From contig MKTJ01000028.1 in assembly GCA_001898225.1 (NCBI GenBank), forward strand, positions 79,554 to 143,553: DNA of 64,000 nt, given 5' to 3'. The position numbers and the translations under genes are program-made. This stretch comes from Chloroflexi bacterium 54-19. Its GTDB lineage: Bacteria > Chloroflexota > Chloroflexia > Chloroheliales > Chloroheliaceae. Under the pieces are notes generated by a model that was not told the DNA's origin, ran no database searches, and saw nothing but the letters and a program-made list of their open reading frames with translations. Positions 63,947-64,000 of this stretch are shown here, one piece after another (position 1 is the first letter of the stretch; each line of letters starts with the position of its first letter).

Positions 63947-64000
63947 TTAGAAATGGCGATGGTCGGCGGCGGCCACCAGGTTCAAGAACTCCTGGCGTGT
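63947..64000 (-). CDS. C-terminal end of a convergent gene (5' part beyond window)
   Basis: The minus strand reads TRQEFLNLVAAADHRHF and then a stop at 63947-63949, open to the window edge. The frame looks genuine because it follows a shared terminator, but 17 residues are not enough to name the protein. A sugar-metabolism partner of the aldolase is possible (inference). Confidence 0.5.
   Translation of the reverse strand, partial: TRQEFLNLVAAADHRHF

Noticed and set aside
1..64000. CRISPR arrays, tRNA/rRNA genes, insertion sequences, prophage
   Set aside because: Looked for regularly spaced repeats, tRNA-like cloverleafs, transposase and phage motifs; none found by eye. A tRNA or Rfam scan was not possible here.

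Overview
The window looks like a chromosomal segment of a member of the Chloroflexota (phylum call: inference, moderately confident). The best pointers are exported proteins carrying a 60-75 residue repeat (FPETGH ... FGYPISEEF ... VQYFERARFEYHPEN ... LLGLLG) and a relative ending in VEKDVLVQLFERRVLTFTPSN, which I associate with this phylum. Supporting signs are a fused homocysteine methyltransferase/MTHFR, a RhaD-type aldolase-dehydrogenase fusion, a TldD/PmbA pair and GlpX. DNA is moderately GC-rich, which creates many long antisense open frames that are not genes. I see no phage, insertion sequence, CRISPR array, tRNA or rRNA.

Layout. 1-9.9 kb: end of an HMG-CoA lyase, a TldD/PmbA peptidase pair, threonine synthase, two tandem PP-loop ATPase paralogues, GlpX and a sugar-nucleotide-epimerase-like protein. 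9.9-15.8 kb: anchored hypothetical, RluB-type pseudouridine synthase with a long disordered tail, cytidylate kinase, two zinc-ribbon RDD membrane proteins, an ABM-domain protein. 16-33 kb: exported-protein zone (GH5-like glycosidase, beta-propeller protein, six-hairpin glycosidase, all with the FPETGH repeat), interrupted by a large glutamate synthase with a ~430 nt leader, a NIPSNAP protein, a WXG100-like protein, a methyltransferase and two small acidic proteins, one split by an in-frame amber codon. 33-37 kb: a very large TadG-like protein whose body is AT-richer than its start. 37-41 kb: RarA, two YggT proteins, a YjjX-type NTPase, DUF2892 and a DUF302-glutaredoxin fusion. 41-45 kb: sugar ABC importer (two permeases and a Tat lipoprotein, no ATPase). 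45-50.8 kb: DUF4870-like protein, RlmI-type methyltransferase, two single-domain response regulators, an RRM RNA-binding protein with a consensus promoter and long leader, an S51-like protein lacking its serine, uridine kinase. 51-55 kb: two exported proteins. 55-58 kb: RlmN and LarC. 58-61.6 kb: a minus-strand run (homocysteine methyltransferase/MTHFR, two DUF488 genes of which the second is frameshifted, and a dual-OB-like protein). 61.8-64 kb: aldolase/dehydrogenase fusion and the tail of a convergent gene.

Most genes are housekeeping or metabolic and stand alone or in pairs. The candidates for new biology are the repeat-bearing secreted set, the solitary WXG100-like protein, the duplicated PP-loop pair, the amber-split small gene and the gltB leader. 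All gene calls were made by reading; no database search was run.
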